The notes below the pieces were generated by a model. The model was not told the origin of the DNA. It was given only the letters and a program-made list of their open reading frames with translations, and ran no database searches. Below are positions 36,205 to 48,722 of a stretch of 64,000 nucleotides of DNA, in pieces (position 1 is the first letter of the stretch; each line of letters starts with the position of its first letter). The stretch comes from Hybos culiciformis (lineage: Eukaryota > Arthropoda > Insecta > Diptera > Hybotidae). The position numbers and the translations under genes are program-made. Where the stretch lies: positions 52,563,257-52,627,256 of the forward strand of contig OZ023273.1 of NCBI GenBank assembly GCA_964007475.1, read 5' to 3'.

Positions 36205-39200
36205 TTATATATTAATATATTTATATACTATTTATATATAATAATATTAATACCAATGAGCTTAATAAACCTTAACTTTTATGTGTTTTTCAAAATTGTT
36301 AAGAGGATGATGATACTTATTACTTTCAATGCTAAGAATGATATGGATATGGATTATTAATGTTTTCGATTGAAGAACTTCACTTCTTGTATATATTTAT
36401 TTATTATATATAGGTTGAGGAAAATTGAATAACAAAATACAGAAATTTCTTATCATGTAATAAATATACATTTATATGTTTATATATATATTACATATTA
36501 ACTTAATAATAAATTATATACGTGCATATATCATTTTGTATGTTCAAAATACAGTGTATATTATGAACAATATTAATACTCTTAATATCCCTCTAATGAA
36601 TTCAACCTTATCATAAGATAAAATAACAACAAGAAGTGCCTATTGTTTAGTTAATACAATAATACGATTTTGGCATCATATACTATACATATTATTTATA
36701 TTAAATAAAAAAAAATAAATAAATAAAAAAAAACCTTCAGAATATTTATATTTTATTTTCTGTTTAAAACGATTTTTTTGACAGGTTTAGCACAAAATAA
36801 TTTAATATACACATGACTTTATTAAGTATTCTTCAAAATTAAATTTATTATAAATCAATAATAAATTTTTTTTATACATACTTATCATATACATGTGTGT
36901 ATGTAGGTTTATTTTCTTTCATGTTGACCTTTTCAATTAATTAAATAAAATTCTTATATATATCCTGCTGGATTTCACATAGCGAACATAATAGTGATCA
37001 TCTTTATAAATCGTTTATTAAAAAAAAATAAATAAATAAAATGGAATTAATTTTTTCAAATAATATGTTAAAATCCTTTTGAAAAACAAAATTTATTTAA
37101 GAGAAATTTTTTATTTTATTTTGTAAAAAAAAAATTTAATTTTCCCAATTGTCGGAGATTGTATATTCGTGACGAAAAATATATTATACTACGGAATTCG
37201 CATTAAAAGTAATTATATCTCTATCATTATATTTTTTACATCAATAAAATATTCATCAACTCGAATATGATGTCAAACTCAAAATCGATAAAAATTCAGT
37301 ATTACATTTTGCGAGTTGATTTTCTTATAAATAACAAATAAAAAACTTGCGTTTTAAAAAAACTTGCGTTACATAAAATTCTACAACAAGAAAAAGAAAT
37401 CTTAGCCCCAAAAAAAAAAATTAGTAAAAGATTTTAATATCTTTTCAAAATAATACTCTTAAATACGGTCAATAATATTATTCCTCAATGATTCTCTATG
37501 TATTTAATTCTTAAAATAGCTGGTTAACTAATAAAAAAAAAGTGCTGACATACAAAAAAAAAAAAAAAAGGTTAACAACTAAAAGTTTTTTTTTTTAATG
37601 AAAATCTTTATCACTTTAGCATAATTGTTTTCTCTTATATTAAAAAAATAAAATAGGCTTAAAAAAAAAACTCAGAAAAAGGAAGCATCCCTTATTAATG
37701 AGTATACTATGATTTTATTATTCATTATAGCATTGTAAATACCTTGCTAAAATAAATATTTGTACAATTAAATACTGTATAATATATAAAATATACAATT
37801 ATACATGAATTATATATATTATAATAACAATTATAATAAAAGACAAGTTTGTTTCCCAAAAATACGCTTTACCTTCTCAATCATTTAACCAGATTTCTTA
37901 ATTAAAAATTACAATAAAATACTATTATTTTTGATACTTATATTTCGAAATTAGGTGAAAATTTAAGAACAAAAAAGTTTTCATTTAATTTTTTAATTAT
38001 ACGTAGAAGGTAAAGGTACCAATTGTTTCATATTCGTAGAAAGTTTCAAAGATGTTAAACACTGTTCGTTGTGTTCCTTTTTTTCTTGATTTGCCCAAAA
38101 ATTTATAAATTCGAATAAAAGGTTTTACATTTTCGCGTTTAAATTGGAAAATTATTACCACATCTTTCACATTGACGATTTAACAACGAATTGACGATTT
38201 AACAATTTCCAAGGGTAACAATTACTTTAATTAAATTATTATTTTATGTCCTTTGAGAAAATAAATTAGTCTCTAGTCTCTTTTTAACCAAATTTACATA
38301 TTTTTAGTTTATTAATTTTCAAGTATATTATGAAATAGTTAATCTTTTTCAATTGGATGCAAATTTTTTTATTCTATAGCAAAATCTTCAAAAAAGGATA
38401 GTAAAGTACAAAATATTCGTGACTCTGTGTATAGAATGAAGATTAAGTTAGAATAAAATAAATATGTAAAATCCAACTTGAATTTTAACTCTGAAAAGTA
38501 TATTTGATTGAATTTTGTTTTTTTAAAAAAAAGGGTATAGAATTGCAAAAACACACAAGATGAAAAAAATTAAAAAATTAAAATAAAGATATAAAAAATG
38601 TTAGCAAAAGGTCATTCATATAGTTATGTTTAAAATTCTATTTATTTTTTGCTCTTTGACACACATGAAGAAAAATTCCAAAAAAAATAAAAATAAATTA
38701 AAATCTGAAAATATAAAAATTAATTAAAATAAACAACATCCTATCTTTTTCATTTATTAAAATTATTTTGAATATCTTTCGGGCTTTAAGTTAACTTTTT
38801 ATTAACAACAAAACATGGTGGCATCCTAATCCAATTCTCTTCTTTATTCCCTTTATAATACAGCCTTTCGGCATACTTGTCAAGAATATAATTGGTTCGA
38901 AGAAAAATTAAAACTTAAAATAAAAAATTTCTTATTCTAACTAAAAAGATTTACGTAAGTAAAGAGCTTGAGGGTAGAAAAGTATGATGATAAGAAAAAT
39001 CACAACAAGAAATGAGGAAATTTATTTAAACTCCACTTAAACTTTTTTTAAAATAACTTATTATAAATTTTTCCGTTTCCATCTGAAATTTATAGGGATA
39101 TAATAGATATTTTGCCCTAAGACAATATCTTGTCCGATGAATTTAAAAATTTCCAATCCTTATTAAAACTAGGAGTGTATGTACCTATATTGAGAAGAAA

Positions 39201-40319
39201 AAGGCAAATTTTCTTAAAATCCATTACTTTGGATGGGCAAATAAATTACAGATTTCTGGGAAAAATAAAATAGCAAAAAATGAAGCAAAAATTCAAAGAT
39301 TGAAAGAACTTTATTTTGGTTTCTTTTAAAATATGTTCAACATTAAAAATATATAAAGCAATAGGGTTTGCATAATTATTTACTATATGTTCGTACCTAA
39401 TGTGTAATGTGAAAGTTATTTTTTGTTTTTTGTATTATTAACTTTTTAAAACTTATAAATAACAAGTCTCTTTTTATTCGAGGTTATCTGGGAATTTAAT
39501 TCAAGCATAATTGGAATATTCTTTAATATATATAGTCTAAAAAAAAAATTTGCCATATTAAAAGATTCATATTTTTTTTTTTCGTTCGTTGTGTATATTA
39601 ATAATACTCTATAAATTCTTTTGAATTATTTAGTTTTATTTCGGTTAAATAACAAATGCAATGTAAGCATTTTTTCAATATATAGCTTATGATGAATGAA
39701 ATTTTCTTTACCCATGAGACCAATATTTCAGAAAAAAAAAAAAAAAAAAAAAAAAACAGAACTTAATGAAGTAATTTGATGTTTTTTGAGATATTCATTT
39801 ATTTATTACAAAATAAAATATGTTTTTTTCCATTATCATATGTACACATTTTGGATAACAAAAAAAAACTTAAAGAATTGAACGAATATTTAATAATATT
39901 TTTCCTTAATAAAATTATATTCTAATAATAAATTATATGTTTGGAAAATATTTATGAACAAAACAAAAATTAAGATTAAATAATTAACTGGTCTCCACGT
40001 TTTTCGTGAGAATTATTTACAGGGAAATCGGTATGAGGTTATGAATTATTATCTCATTAGGAATTTAAAAAACATTATTTTTTACTTTTTAATTGTTTTT
40101 TTAACATTTTTAATTTTTTGCTTATAGAATTCTTCTACTTATTATTTTATTTCGTTATAAAAACGTATATTTTAATTTTTTTTTTTTATTTATATATTTA
40201 TTTTTTCCTTTTTAATCTTATTTACGGGAGTGCCGAACTTACATTAATATCAAAACACTGTTTTGTTTGTGTGTGAAACGTTTGCTAACGATGTATGAAA
40301 TCCTAAATTCCTAAATTTG
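29603..40319. other. Long AT-rich stretch without genes
   Basis: Apart from a (TA)n microsatellite at 36137-36199 and many homopolymer runs (for example A27 near 39731), I recognise no exon, RNA gene or transposon. The open frame at 35029-35220 (a 63-codon frame with mixed residues) is the least noise-like, but it matches no family I know and has no flanking splice or start context that convinces me. Confidence 0.6.
36137..36199. repeat. (TA)n microsatellite
   Basis: About 31 uninterrupted TA dinucleotides. Confidence 0.98.
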
Positions 40320-41055
40320 ATATTTAGCCCCCTCCCCGGACTCTTGGGACCTCAGATGGGGGCCTCTCAACATTCAGTCTTTAATCCAGGCATTTCGGAT
40401 CCAAAGCTATAGTTTTCAAAATTTCGCAATTTGTTGTATAGCCCCAAAATTGAGTTCTGGGACAACGGTTGGGGACATTTCAACATCCAGTTTTTTAAAT
40501 AGGCTTTTCGGGTCCAAAGCTACAAAATTTTTGCGGAATATACGTAAATTGCAAAACTGGCTTCTAAGGTAGCCGGTAGCCCCCCGTCGGGACCTCGGAT
40601 AAATATTTCTAGTTTCCCACAACCATCTTGGGTCCCAATGCTTCTTAAGTTTAAAATTTCAGCCAAATCGGTCCAGCGGTTTAGGCGTGATTGAGAAAAC
40701 AGTGGAACCATGAAACCATGGAACCACAAAATCATTACATTATGTTGCATTGTCATTCATTTCTGACCTATGCTCAAATTTTTCATCTAGAAGTGCCTGA
40801 AAAATTGATTACAAAGTTCCTTTCGAACATGAAAGTGATTTAAAAAGGCTTCTAAAGTAGACACCTCGTCGGGGCCTCGGCTCCAAATTTCTAGTTTACT
40901 ACAACCATCTTGGGTCCCAATGATTCTTAAGTTCAAAATTTCAGCCAAATCGGTCCAGCGGTTTAGGCGTGATTGAGAAAATAGTGGAACCATGGAACCA
41001 TGGAACCACAAAAATCATTACATTATTTCTGACCTATTCTCAAATTTTTAAGCCT
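40320..41055. repeat. Diverged direct repeats, probably an old transposon part
   Basis: Two units of about 113 bp are marked by TCCAAAGCTA (40402 and 40515). They are followed by two units with 290-bp spacing (from 40559 and 40849) that share CCATCTTGGGTCCCAATG, AATTTCAGCCAAATCGGTCC and AGCGGTTTAGGCGTGATTGA. The CAAATCGGTCCAGC..TT..GCGTGA word is one I associate with widespread arthropod transposons, but I cannot assign a class. Composition is clearly richer in G+C than the flanks. ORFs here are repeat read-through. Confidence 0.7.
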
Positions 41056-43237
41056 CTAGCTCATCTAGAAGTGCCTGAACATGAAAGTGAATTAATAAAA
41101 ACGTTTTAAAAAATTACATAAAATTTTAATTCTCAAGATATACATTTCAAAGTGTACTGAACAAAATACAAAAATTTTACGATAATTTAATTTTTCACCT
41201 TCATTATTTTTGATTTTTACAATCTTTAATGTTATTATAAACATTCAGTAATTTTTTAATTTCTTATTTTTATGTTTCTTCATTTATATAGGTATACACG
41301 TATATCTTAGTCTGTTTCTTTTCTAAATGCCTGCAAACTGTTTAAAAAGCAAACAAAATAACTCGTAATCATTTCAGATGTCTTCAGGCTACACATAATC
41401 ACAAGTAATTAAAAATAAAACATTTTGTTCTCTAAAATGTGATGACAAAGATAAAAGATTTTGTTTTTTTATTTTTGTAACTTTTTACTTTTTAAAACAA
41501 ACATTCTTTGAATTTGTCAAATGATACTTTAATAAACCTCAGTCAAGCCATCACATCACGTATTAGATAAAAAAAAAAAAAAAAAAAAAATTAATTACAC
41601 TCAACAATCTTTCAAAACATGAACGAAAACCACAAAAAGACTATAATGAAAAAGATACAATTGAAATTCTTTTGTAATTAATTGGACATTGAAGAGTAAA
41701 AATTCCATTGAAATTGATTTTTAATCCTACGCATGGTCAAAGTTACAAAAAAAAGGAATAATATTGTTTTGTACGATTCGATAAATTTTACTTTTAAAAT
41801 AGTATTCGGTCAAACTAAATTTTAAAAATCACTTTCAAAAATCTTTAATTTATTTAATCATAATTCAAGGATATATATCAGGAAGAAAAATTTCTTGGAC
41901 AATTAATGTGATTTTTTATTAATCCGATATCTACAAATCTAAAATTAAATTTTCTGCAGCATATAATTAAAAAATCAGTCACACTTCAAGCCCATAAATT
42001 TTACTGGATTTAATACAAGTGTTTCCAGTGTAGAGAATGAGGATAATATTGGCATTAAAAAAAAAAATTTGTAAGTACGTATTGTTTGAAATGAAGTTCA
42101 ATAATCGATGCTGCTTTTTTTTTTATAAATGAGTATTTATAAAATCTCACTTGCAGTCCCACAAAATTTTTATATAATTATTAAATTTTTACAAATCTTG
42201 AATTATTAAATTTTTTTAAAACACCCAATATGCATTGTTAATCAAATTGTTCTAATTTTGTGAACAATTATTTAACTTATATAGTCTTCCAGCGACTATA
42301 AATTAATGCTGAATACTGACCATTATACTCACATATAAATAATTTAAATATTCACAAAAAAAAATATTATTTGTAGTTTTTATTAAAAGAGAAAAATTTG
42401 TATTCATTCTTCACATGTGTAGCATCATGTTCGTTGTTTTTTACTTAAAAAAAATATTTTGTTTAAATTTTTTTCCAACTTTTCGGCTGAATTATTAAAA
42501 AAATATCTTTTTATGTCAACATTGGATGTACTTAGGTATATACATTGATAATACAAAAAAATATGGTATATGAAGGCAAATTCCACATAAAAACAACGTT
42601 AAAAAAAATAAAATTGCAATTTTACGTATAGTTTTGATGGTAAAAAAAATGTTCTAGGTTTAAATTTTTTCTCCTTACTTTGCCTGATTAAAATTATTGC
42701 AATAATAATTTAAAAAGATAAGTATTTCAAGAATTTAACGAAGAAAATTTCTCAAATAAAGGTTTGCGAGAAAAAAAGTAGACTACTGTATATTTAAAAA
42801 TAAAACAAAAATCTAACTCAAAGTGGGCAACAGAAGTAATTCAAAATATTCACAAAATCCGGATACGAAACTTTTTTATGAATAAGTACGGAGTATAAAT
42901 GTAAATGGCTTGACTGTCAAATAATTAAAGCATAAAAACATACGAATTGTAAATAAATAAAAAATAAAAATGTACCTATATATAAATATATTAGATATTG
43001 AAAAATCGAAAATGCAGAATAAATAACAAGAACAATGGATTATTACGCAAACGGAATAATTCATTTGATCGATAAAATAAATTTTTTCTTGTCAATTTTT
43101 GATTGAATAAACGTTGGATGCATCTGCATTTTTTATTCTCTATCATTGTGCTTTTTTTTCCTACAATATTATAATCATGAAACTTTAATTTATCGGTCAC
43201 ATAATTCGTCATTTTGTTTCCAAAAAAAAAAAAAAAA
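41056..43237. other. AT-rich DNA, nothing recognised
   Basis: No exon, RNA gene or repeat family is evident; there is an A-run of about 20 at 41571. Confidence 0.6.
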
Positions 43238-43407
43238 GCAGTCATAGAACTGCCGACAGAAGTTTATACTTAAAGATTTAAACTATGAAATAACAGTATT
43301 TTTATTTTAATTTACATTTTGTACTGAGCAGCCCATCATTTGTAGCCACTGTTATTTCATAGTTAAAATATTTAAGTATAAACTTCTGTCGGCAGTTCTA
43401 TGACTGC
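43238..43407. mobile_element. Complete hairpin MITE (GCAGTCATAG family)
   Basis: The 170-bp element has arms of about 59 bp, GCAGTCATAGAACTGCCGAC at the left and its reverse complement at the right, continuing through AAGTTTATACTT and CTATGAAATAACAG. It is preceded by an A run and followed by a T run, which extends the foldback. Partial copies occupy the ends of the 5.3-kb inverted repeat. No ORF or target duplication can be defined because of the homopolymers. Confidence 0.88.
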
Positions 43408-43424
43408 TTTTTTTTTTTTTTTTT

Positions 43425-44265
43425 GTATATTTTGCGCCGGCACGACATAACAGTAGCTCCCTGCCCAAAAATTTTTCGGCAAATAATCTTAATTTCACCG
43501 GAGCTACCTATTTAAAAAAAAAAATGTTTCGTATATTTTGCTCCGGCACGACCTAACCGTAGCTCCCTACCCAAAAAATCTTTTTCAGGTAATATTAATT
43601 TCACCGGAACTACCCATTTTGAAAAAAAAATGTTTTTCGTATATTTTGCGCCGGCACGCCCTAACCAAAGCTCCCTACCCAAAATTTTTTTTTCAGGTAA
43701 TATTAATTTCACCGAAGCTACCTATTTCGGAAAAAAAAAATGTTTGTGTATTTTGTGCCGGCACGACCTAACCTTACCTTCCTGCCCAAAAATTTTTTGA
43801 CTGGTAATCTTAATTTCACCGGAGGGAGCTTCCTATTTAAAAAAAAAAAAAAAATCGTATATTTTGCTCCGGCATGACCTAACCCAAAATTTTTTTTTCA
43901 GGTAATCTTAATTTCACCGGAGCTACCTATTAAAAAAAAAATTTTCGTATATTTTGCTCCGGCACGACCTAACCGTAGCTCCCCACCCAAAAATTTTTTT
44001 TCAGGTAATATTAATTTCACCGGAGCTCCCTATTTTGAAAAAAAAAATGTTTTTCGTATATTTTGCGTCGGCACGACCTAACCGTACCTCCCTGCCCAAA
44101 AATTTTTCGGCCGGTAATCTTAATTTCACCGGAGCTACTTATTTAAAAAAAAAAAAAAATTTCGTTTATTTTGCTCCGATACGACCTAACCGTAGCTCCC
44201 CACCCAAAATTTTTTTTTCAGGTAATATTAATTTCACCGGAGCTACCCAGTTTGAAAAAAAAATT
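43425..44265. repeat. Satellite array, eight units of about 105 bp
   Basis: Each unit contains CGTATATTTTGCTCCGGCAC, GACCTAACCGTAGCTCCC, an A/T run, then TTAATTTCACCGGAGCTACC and another A run. The CCGGCACGAC word appears near 43437, 43543, 43651, 43757, 43868, 43957, 44068 and (diverged) 44176. Units differ by substitutions and homopolymer length. A single diverged unit is present in each arm of the inverted repeat (for example 23955-24035). The overlapping ORFs on both strands come from the repeat and are not genes. Confidence 0.93.
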
Positions 44266-45610
44266 TAGTTTTATAGTAGATTACAATACATGGTATGAAA
44301 ATTTGTTATTCTTGCGAGTTGTGTATACACACAAACACATAGACACGAGTCATATTTATATCACGAGACCGAAGGTCGAGTGATATAATATTGACGAGTG
44401 TCTATGTGTTTGTGTGTATACACAACGAGCTGTATAACAAATTTGATTACCATGTATTGTATACTGCTTTAATGTGCATGGGAGAGGGAGTTGAAAACAA
44501 TACATTTACAATGAAAAAAATAAACAAAAAAGTTAAAAATGAAGCGGATTATTAATAATTAATACGGATGTTTAATCAAACCCAAACCGGATGATTTAAG
44601 ATCAGCTAATTTCTAAAATACTAAAAAAAAATTAGTAATTTTTCCAAAAAAAATTATTCATTTTCTTTTTTGCAAACAAAAAATCGAATAATTTTTTTTT
44701 AGAAAAATTACTAATTTTTTTTTTATTATTTTAGGAACTAATGGTCTTCTTAAATTTTATTTAATTTTATTTTTAATTATTAAAAAAAATAATAATAATT
44801 TTATAATTATTTTTTTTTATAATTAAAAATAAAATCAAATAATAATTATATAATTATAATATTTACAATAAATAATCTCCCTGTTGCTGCCATTTTCCTC
44901 GTTTGTTGATAAAAGAAAAAAAAATTCTTACTTGACATTTGACAATTGACAGCAAACTTTATAATGACAACAAAGATATTTTCAGGGTTACCATTGTTCT
45001 ATTTTTATTCATTTTGTTTTTTTGAATAAAAATAAGTGCAATTTTTGAAGTGTGGTTTAAATTTTTGTACTAAAATCCAACCACACTCATTTAAAAATTT
45101 AGTAGTAGAGGTTCGAAGATCCTTGAAAAATAGTAGATTGAAACACATGTTAAGAAAATTCATCGACTGGTCGACTGGCCGTTTTTTAGAAAAAAAAAAT
45201 AGCCGCGTATTTTTTTATTGGTTCTTTTTTTTTTTTTTTTGTTTGCTCAGAGGGAAAATATAGATAAGCTCAGAGGGAAAATATAGATTTTTAGCATTAT
45301 AAACTAAGCTTTGTTTGACATTGATATGATGCATGTGAGAGGTATACATTTGCAATTTTTTTTTTTTTTGGCATTTGTCTGTATTGAAATATTGTGAGTT
45401 TAGTGATATTATTTTTGTTTATAGTATTACGCAGTTCAAAATGAAGAATGTAAATACAATATAGAGCAATGTAAATACAATTTACATCACAGGGAAATGT
45501 AAATACAATTTACATTCCTCTATAATTGCATGTGTATTGATGCATGTAATGGACCATTTACCGAGCTAAATTTGCGAATGTAAATACAACTTACCGAAGC
45601 CATGCGTATT
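44266..45610. repeat. Foldback repeat relative (GAGTTGTGTATACAC family), copy 1
   Basis: It contains a strong hairpin (44315-44429: GAGTTGTGTATACACAC...GTGTGTATACACAAC around GACCGAAGGTC), then ATTGTATACTGCTTTAATGTGC. Further on is a block (45380-45600) with TAGTATTACGCAGTTC and repeated GTAAATACAATTTACAT. Both parts recur in the 47.98-51.01 kb complex. Between them (44490-45040) is AT-rich DNA. It is a decayed member of the same family. Confidence 0.7.
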
Positions 45611-45611
45611 A

Positions 45612-45838
45612 AAATAATTTGTAAACGAAAGATTTTTAAAATTAATTTGAATTTAAATTTTTCGCGCCAAATTATTTTGTTTTTATAAATAACAAATGAT
45701 TATTGAACTACCTATTTTGAAAAAAAAAAAAATTTTAGTTTTAAATAATTTGTAAACGAAAAATTTTTTAAAAATAATTTGAATTTAAATTTATCGCGCC
45801 AAATTATTTTGTTTTTATAAATGACAAATGATTATTGA
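45612..45838 (+). repeat. 131-bp tandem duplication
   Basis: AAATAATTTGTAAACGAAA begins both copies (45612 and 45743), and both contain TCGCGCCAAATTATTTTG. The linker CTACCTATTTTGAAAAAAAA resembles the end of the 105-bp satellite unit, linking this block to the array at 43.4-44.3 kb. Confidence 0.85.
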
Positions 45839-46086
45839 GTGGACCACTAATTTTTTTGAGTATTGAAACGTCAAAAACCATGTCAGTTCGAATTCGATTT
45901 CGAATGTCGAATGAGTAGAATGAAAATGAATTTTTACCCCCTACAGAATTACTCAATTATATCATACAACGCGCCTAAAGAAGTATAAACTTAATAAAAA
46001 AGAAGATTTTTTTAATAAAAGAGCGTACTGTAGTCTAGTATAATACAGCGCTATATTTAATTTCAACAATAATTACATCTATATAC

Positions 46087-46940
46087 CAGCGACGAATCCT
46101 TCATATATTGAACGTATTGAGTGCTTCCGTAGAAATAATTTTCATATTTAACAAAAAAAAGCATAGGTTAAAGTTTAAATAATGCGTTCAGAACGTGCAT
46201 TCAATAGGAATTACCCCTATATTACGTTTTATTTACAATACATTTCTTTCTATACGCTTTCTAATATAAAGAATGCAAAAATTTAATTCATTATTATGAT
46301 AAAAAATTTCCCATTCAAAGAGAATTTTAGTATTGATTATATTGATCAGATGTCGCTTTTCAATACTGAAATTCTGTACTAATGGAAAAATTTTTGAAAT
46401 CATTTTTTTTGTATGGACTTTTTATTAACGGCTTAATTTGTAACAGGCGTTGAACTAAATTTCAATGAAGCGAATAATGATTTTAAATTATGCATTCTTT
46501 ATAATGTGAAAGGGATAAGAATTAAATTCGCTTTAATAGCAGAGACACTAAATTCACCGTCCAAAAACATTACAATGTAGGAAAGGGAATTATATATAAG
46601 AACAAGAATAATGAGTGAAGGAAATTCATTATTTGCGCTGAAAAGTATACTAATTTTATTTTTCTTTGTGATTTGAAGATACAATAAGACGATATAATTT
46701 TTAATATTCAAATAATTCAAATTTTATTTTCGGATGAATTTTGCAATTAACAGTAAATGTACATTATGTTAACTTCAGTATAATTAAAATGAACTTATGT
46801 ATTTCAGAGCATTTCAATATCTTATTTAATATGGTGTTATTTGTAAGTCCTATAATCTGTACGGTGTTATTTGTAAGTCTAAAAAACATTTAATTCTATT
46901 AGTGTGCTTCCGATATTGAAAAACTCACGCTTCGTGCCTG
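46087..46940 (-). mobile_element. Non-autonomous hAT MITE, 8-bp TSD (copy 2)
   Basis: The 854-bp element is inverted relative to the copy at 26064-26873. It starts CAGCGACGAATCC and ends CGCTTCGTGCCTG, flanked by CTATATAC on both sides (46079-46086 and 46941-46948). Both insertions fall in a TATATAC-ending target. It carries a short local duplication (CGGTGTTATTTGTAAGTC near 46860) absent from copy 1. No transposase. Confidence 0.93.
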
Positions 46941-46948
46941 CTATATAC

Positions 46949-47978
46949 GTACCTACATAATAAAATGTATGAAAAAATTGCGTGACCTACATACCTTTTA
47001 ACAGCGTAATAATGCTAATTAAAAATATGTACAACCATTGTTATTACTCTATGTCATTAATAGTTGTTGTGTTGTGGAATCTATTTTACAGATATTAAAC
47101 ATTCAAATATATACTTAAACACATGTACACATTATATTACTTACATTACATTATACATAAAAGTTTTAATAAATGGTTTTATAATGTCAATTCTTCTGTA
47201 AATCTTTAGTTTTTTTATTTTGAAAATCATCTCGTCTCTTGACTTGACTTGATATTATTGTATAAGCCTCATTTCTAGCAAAAAAAAACTGATATATTTT
47301 TTCCTAACTTTATATCTTTCAGTCAAATTAAGGGAGCTCATATTTTAGGTCTTGATCTCTTATACAATGATTTTAATACTTAAAAAACTATTATTTCAAA
47401 GAATTGCAATAAAAAAAGATCAAAGACAAAAATGTATTTTCCTTTTTTTTTATTTTTATTTATACCGCGAAGGGTATATTCTCATGGCATAAAAAAAAAT
47501 TATTTTATATGCAGGTTCATTAATATTATTGTGAAATTTATGTCAAGTTTTAATCATTTCACAATGATACAGAATAGAAAGGCATATTAAACTTAACAAC
47601 CGTGATGAAGAGATTTTAGAAAAACCTAAATAAAATTTGAATATAATGTATAGGTTAAAATTATAGAGTTGTCACTCGTGCGGTTTTCTTCCAGGCGGTG
47701 AAAATCATTATTTTAAAAAAATTCAAAGTTTATGTCGAATAAAGATAGTAATAATGCTAAAATAGAAAGATGTTAATTAATAGTTCGATTTATTTATCCT
47801 GGTAATAAAAAAAGCTAAACCTACAAAAGTCATCTACCAATTCGCTGCAGGACTGTATATATATATTACAAGATTTTTTTGATATTTTAGCGTTTGAATT
47901 TTATTGTGATCTGATATAGTATCACAAAACAGTAAGTGAATAATTTACTACACTCCAAAATTAATAGTAGATCACAAC
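46949..47978. other. AT-rich DNA, nothing recognised
   Basis: No exon or repeat family is recognised. The patch near 47660-47700 (GTCACTCGTGCGGTTTTCTT) is slightly richer in G+C but uninformative. Confidence 0.6.
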
Positions 47979-48418
47979 ACATGTTAAGAAAATTTGTTAT
48001 TACAACGAGTTGTGTATACACAAAAACACATAGACAGGAGTCAATACTTATATCACAAGACCGTTACGTCGAGTGATATAATATTGACAAGTGTCCATAT
48101 GTTTTTGTGTATATACACAACGAGCTGTGTAACAAATTGTATTAACATGTTTTGTATACTGTTTTAATGTGCATCTGAGAGGTAATTGCAATCAATACAT
48201 TTGCAATGCAAAAAATAAACAAAAGTTCAAAATGAAGTAAATAAATAATATTTACTTAATACGGAGAATGTAAATAAAATTTACTTAATTAAATAATTGT
48301 ATATACACAACGAGCCGTATAACAAATTTGATTAACATGTATTGTATACTGCTTTAATGTGCATGTGAGAGGGAGTTGCAAAGAGAGAATATAGAGATAA
48401 TTTATAATAAAAAATAAA

Positions 48419-48722
48419 GATAAAAGAAGCCAAGGGAATTTTTCCATGTTAATTATCATTTAATTTCTCTTTCTTTTACAGATAAAAGAAGCCAAGGGAA
48501 TTTTTCCACGTTAATTATCCTTTAATTTCTCTTTCTTTTACAGATAAAAGAAGCCAAGGGAATTTTCCCACGTTAATTATCCTTTAATTTCTTTTACAGA
48601 TAAAAGAAGCCACGGGAATTTTTTCACGTTAATTATCCTTTAATTTCTCTTTCTTTTACAGATAAAAGAAGCCAAGGGAATTTTTCCACGTTAATTATCC
48701 TTTAATTTCTCTTTCTTTTAGA
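48419..48722 (+). repeat. 62-bp tandem array, five units
   Basis: Units begin GATAAAAGAAGCCAAGGGAA at 48419, 48481, 48543, 48599 and 48661; the third unit is 56 bp. Each ends with TTTCTCTTTCTTTTACA before the next G, so every junction on the plus strand looks like a pyrimidine tract plus CAG acceptor. Confidence 0.95.

Noticed and set aside
43512..44383. ORFs of 66-104 codons over the 105-bp satellite
   Set aside because: Reading frames on both strands repeat with the unit and pass through A/T runs as poly-Lys or poly-Phe; there is no domain and frames shift with homopolymer length.
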